Of a stretch of 43,874 bases of DNA, positions 42,545 through 43,874 are shown piece after piece; the stretch's first letter is position 1, and each line of letters starts with the position of its first letter. The DNA comes from Rhodospirillales bacterium (GTDB lineage Bacteria > Pseudomonadota > Alphaproteobacteria > Micavibrionales > Micavibrionaceae). Location of the stretch: assembly GCA_020638395.1 (NCBI GenBank), contig JACKIP010000012.1, positions 1-43,874 of the forward strand. The letters are read 5' to 3'. The notes below the pieces were generated by a model. That model saw only the letters and a program-made list of their open reading frames with translations, was not told the origin of the DNA and did not search any database. Made by a program: the position numbers and the translations under genes.

Positions 42545-43874
42545 TCATAAAAAATCAAATTTAAACGAAAACAGTTTTTCAACCAGCGACACAGAAGCAT
42601 GAATGGCAAAGATCACCAGCACATCATTTGGTTTGACTGTCGAGCGTTTATCCGGAATAAAAATTTCATGATCGCGCTGAATAAGGGCGATGAATACGCC
42701 GTTTGGTAAATGCAAATCCTGGATCGGCGTGTTAATAATCTGACAGGCCTCGGAAGCCCGCACCTCGATAATTTCGGCGAATCCGTCCTTGATCGGATGC
42801 GTTGCGTTAATCCGCCCGCGCCGGACATGCTTCATAATGGTGGCGGCGGTAATCATCCGCGGAGACACAATGGCATTGATATTCAACACAGAAGTCAAAG
42901 ATCCGTAGACTTCTTTATTGACCAGCGTAATGCAGCGGGCCGAGCCATATTCAGAGGCCAGAAGAGCGCTCAGGATGTTAACCTCGTCATCATTGGTGAC
43001 GGAAATCACCGTCTCAACCGTTTGGACTCCGGCTTCTTCCAGAATTTTTTTATCCAGCCCGTCCCCCTGTATCACCAGACTGCGTGGGAAGGTCTGGCTG
43101 AAATCTCTGGCGCGGGCAGTACTGTTTTCAATCACGCGCAGATCAACGCTGCCATATTCTTCTTTCAGGATGTGACACAGTTGCGTGCCGATATTTCCCC
43201 CACCGATCAGCAATATGCTTTTAGCTTCTTTTCCTTCATATCCAAAGGTGTTCAGCGCCCGCTGGACATGCTCCCGCTTGACAATAAACGTGACCTCATC
43301 CCCGGCCAGAAGCTGACTTTGAACATCCGGAATAATCAGCTTTCCAGAGCGGTTAATCAGAATAATCCGGGCGGCAAGATCCGGGAACAGTTTCAAAAGC
43401 TGTTTAAACGGCGTATTCAGAATCGGGCAACTTTGCGTACAAAGAATGCTCAGGCAATAGGCCTGCTCGCCCAGCAAAGAGATCGTATCTGTGGTTCCCG
43501 GCGTTTTGAGCCGCTCGAAAATATTATAGGCGACCTCCCGCTCCGGAGAAATAATCACATCAATCGGCATGTGAGAACGGCTGAAAAGGTTAGCCCATGC
43601 CGGATCGAGATATCCCTGGAACCGGATGCGGGCAATTTTCTTGGGGATGTTAAACAGGGAATGCGCAATCTGGCACGCCACCATATTCACTTCATCGCTA
43701 TGCGTGACAGCAATAATCATATCCGCATCATCCGCGCCGGCCGCCTGCAAGACATCCGGGTTTGAGGCATGCCCGACAATGCCTTTGACATCCTGTTCGT
43801 CATTGATTTTGGCGATCAGTTCACTTTTCAGGTCAATCACCGTAATATCGTTATTTTCCCGCGCCAGATGGGTG
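42545..43874 (-). CDS. trkA: Trk system potassium uptake protein TrkA (N-terminus off the window)
   Basis: The frame runs off the right edge; a GTG at 43840 is internal, because the residues before it (HLARENNDIT then VIDLKSELIAKINDEQDVKG) continue the first Rossmann fold. Only about the first 15-20 residues are missing. TrkA is the cytoplasmic NAD-binding regulator of the Trk K+ channel. Visible are the rest of the first RCK-N domain (IVGHASNPDVLQAAGADDAD), a TrkA-C domain, the second Rossmann motif ILLIGGGNIGTQLCHIL (GxGxxG), VIQGDGLDKKILEEAGVQTV and the second TrkA-C domain at the end. Tandem RCK organisation fits TrkA length (~455). Confidence 0.95.
   Translation of the reverse strand, partial: THLARENNDITVIDLKSELIAKINDEQDVKGIVGHASNPDVLQAAGADDADMIIAVTHSDEVNMVACQIAHSLFNIPKKIARIRFQGYLDPAWANLFSRSHMPIDVIISPEREVAYNIFERLKTPGTTDTISLLGEQAYCLSILCTQSCPILNTPFKQLLKLFPDLAARIILINRSGKLIIPDVQSQLLAGDEVTFIVKREHVQRALNTFGYEGKEAKSILLIGGGNIGTQLCHILKEEYGSVDLRVIENSTARARDFSQTFPRSLVIQGDGLDKKILEEAGVQTVETVISVTNDDEVNILSALLASEYGSARCITLVNKEVYGSLTSVLNINAIVSPRMITAATIMKHVRRGRINATHPIKDGFAEIIEVRASEACQIINTPIQDLHLPNGVFIALIQRDHEIFIPDKRSTVKPNDVLVIFAIHASVSLVEKLFSFKFDFL

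Noticed and set aside
42710..43765. A 351-codon open frame on the plus strand opposite trkA
   Set aside because: It is the antisense shadow of trkA; the minus-strand product has clear TrkA domains and the plus-strand translation has no recognisable fold or start signal.

Overview
The window is a bacterial chromosome segment that reads as alphaproteobacterial. It has a CtrA cell-cycle regulator next to fliI/fliJ, an ECF sigma factor with an NrsF-type (DUF1109) anti-sigma factor, an NDUFS4-type complex I gene, the trkA-hfq pair and the lnt-xre-metK-trmB order. Most genes look close to 50% GC by eye. The order or family cannot be fixed from sequence alone; a flagellated, CtrA-using lineage is the safe statement.

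Layout. 1-3 kb: the end of an unidentified gene, a DUF481 outer-membrane protein, clpS, a repeat-rich gap and a small exported protein. 3-9 kb (minus strand): a LuxR-type response regulator, a hybrid histidine kinase, the CCA-adding enzyme and the ABC-F factor EttA, closely spaced. 9-12 kb: smpB (plus) and uvrC (minus). 11.8-19.5 kb (minus): a rearranged str/S10 ribosomal cluster, rpsL-rpsG-[orphan]-fusA-rpsJ-rplC-rplD-rplW-rplB-[orphan]-rpsS. tuf is not between fusA and rpsJ. The cluster stops after rpsS at a clear terminator. 19.6-23 kb: fliJ, fliI, a very AT-rich gene whose key residues resemble tRNA-dependent cyclodipeptide synthases, and divergently ctrA. 23-25 kb: tRNA-Arg(UCU), a broken NDUFS4-like gene, a broken nrsF, an ECF sigma factor and tRNA-Pro(UGG). 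25-33.4 kb (minus): DUF192 protein, ArsB/NhaD-type permease, CBS protein, MsbA-like ABC exporter, HAD hydrolase, Na+/alanine symporter, a small exported protein and a 2-hydroxyacid dehydrogenase. 33.5-42.2 kb (plus): miaB, phoH, ybeY, a DUF1629-like (immunity-type) gene, a frameshifted corC, lnt, an XRE regulator, metK and trmB. 42.2 kb to the end (minus): hfq and the start-truncated trkA.

Most of this is housekeeping: translation and ribosome rescue (EttA, SmpB, EF-G, ribosomal proteins, MiaB, YbeY, CCA enzyme, TrmB), envelope work (MsbA, Lnt) and regulation (CtrA, Hfq, the two-component pair, ECF/NrsF). The points of interest are the intrusions. The AT-rich cyclodipeptide-synthase-like gene has a near-consensus, apparently leaderless promoter, ends 6 nt before fliI, and shares its intergenic region with a tandem array of TTAA CtrA half-sites in front of ctrA. 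Two orphan genes sit inside the ribosomal cluster, an immunity-like gene sits inside ybeY-corC, and a family of two-hairpin palindromes is scattered in the gaps. Several single-base frameshifts, four of them in under 200 bp, suggest either local gene decay or sequencing error.
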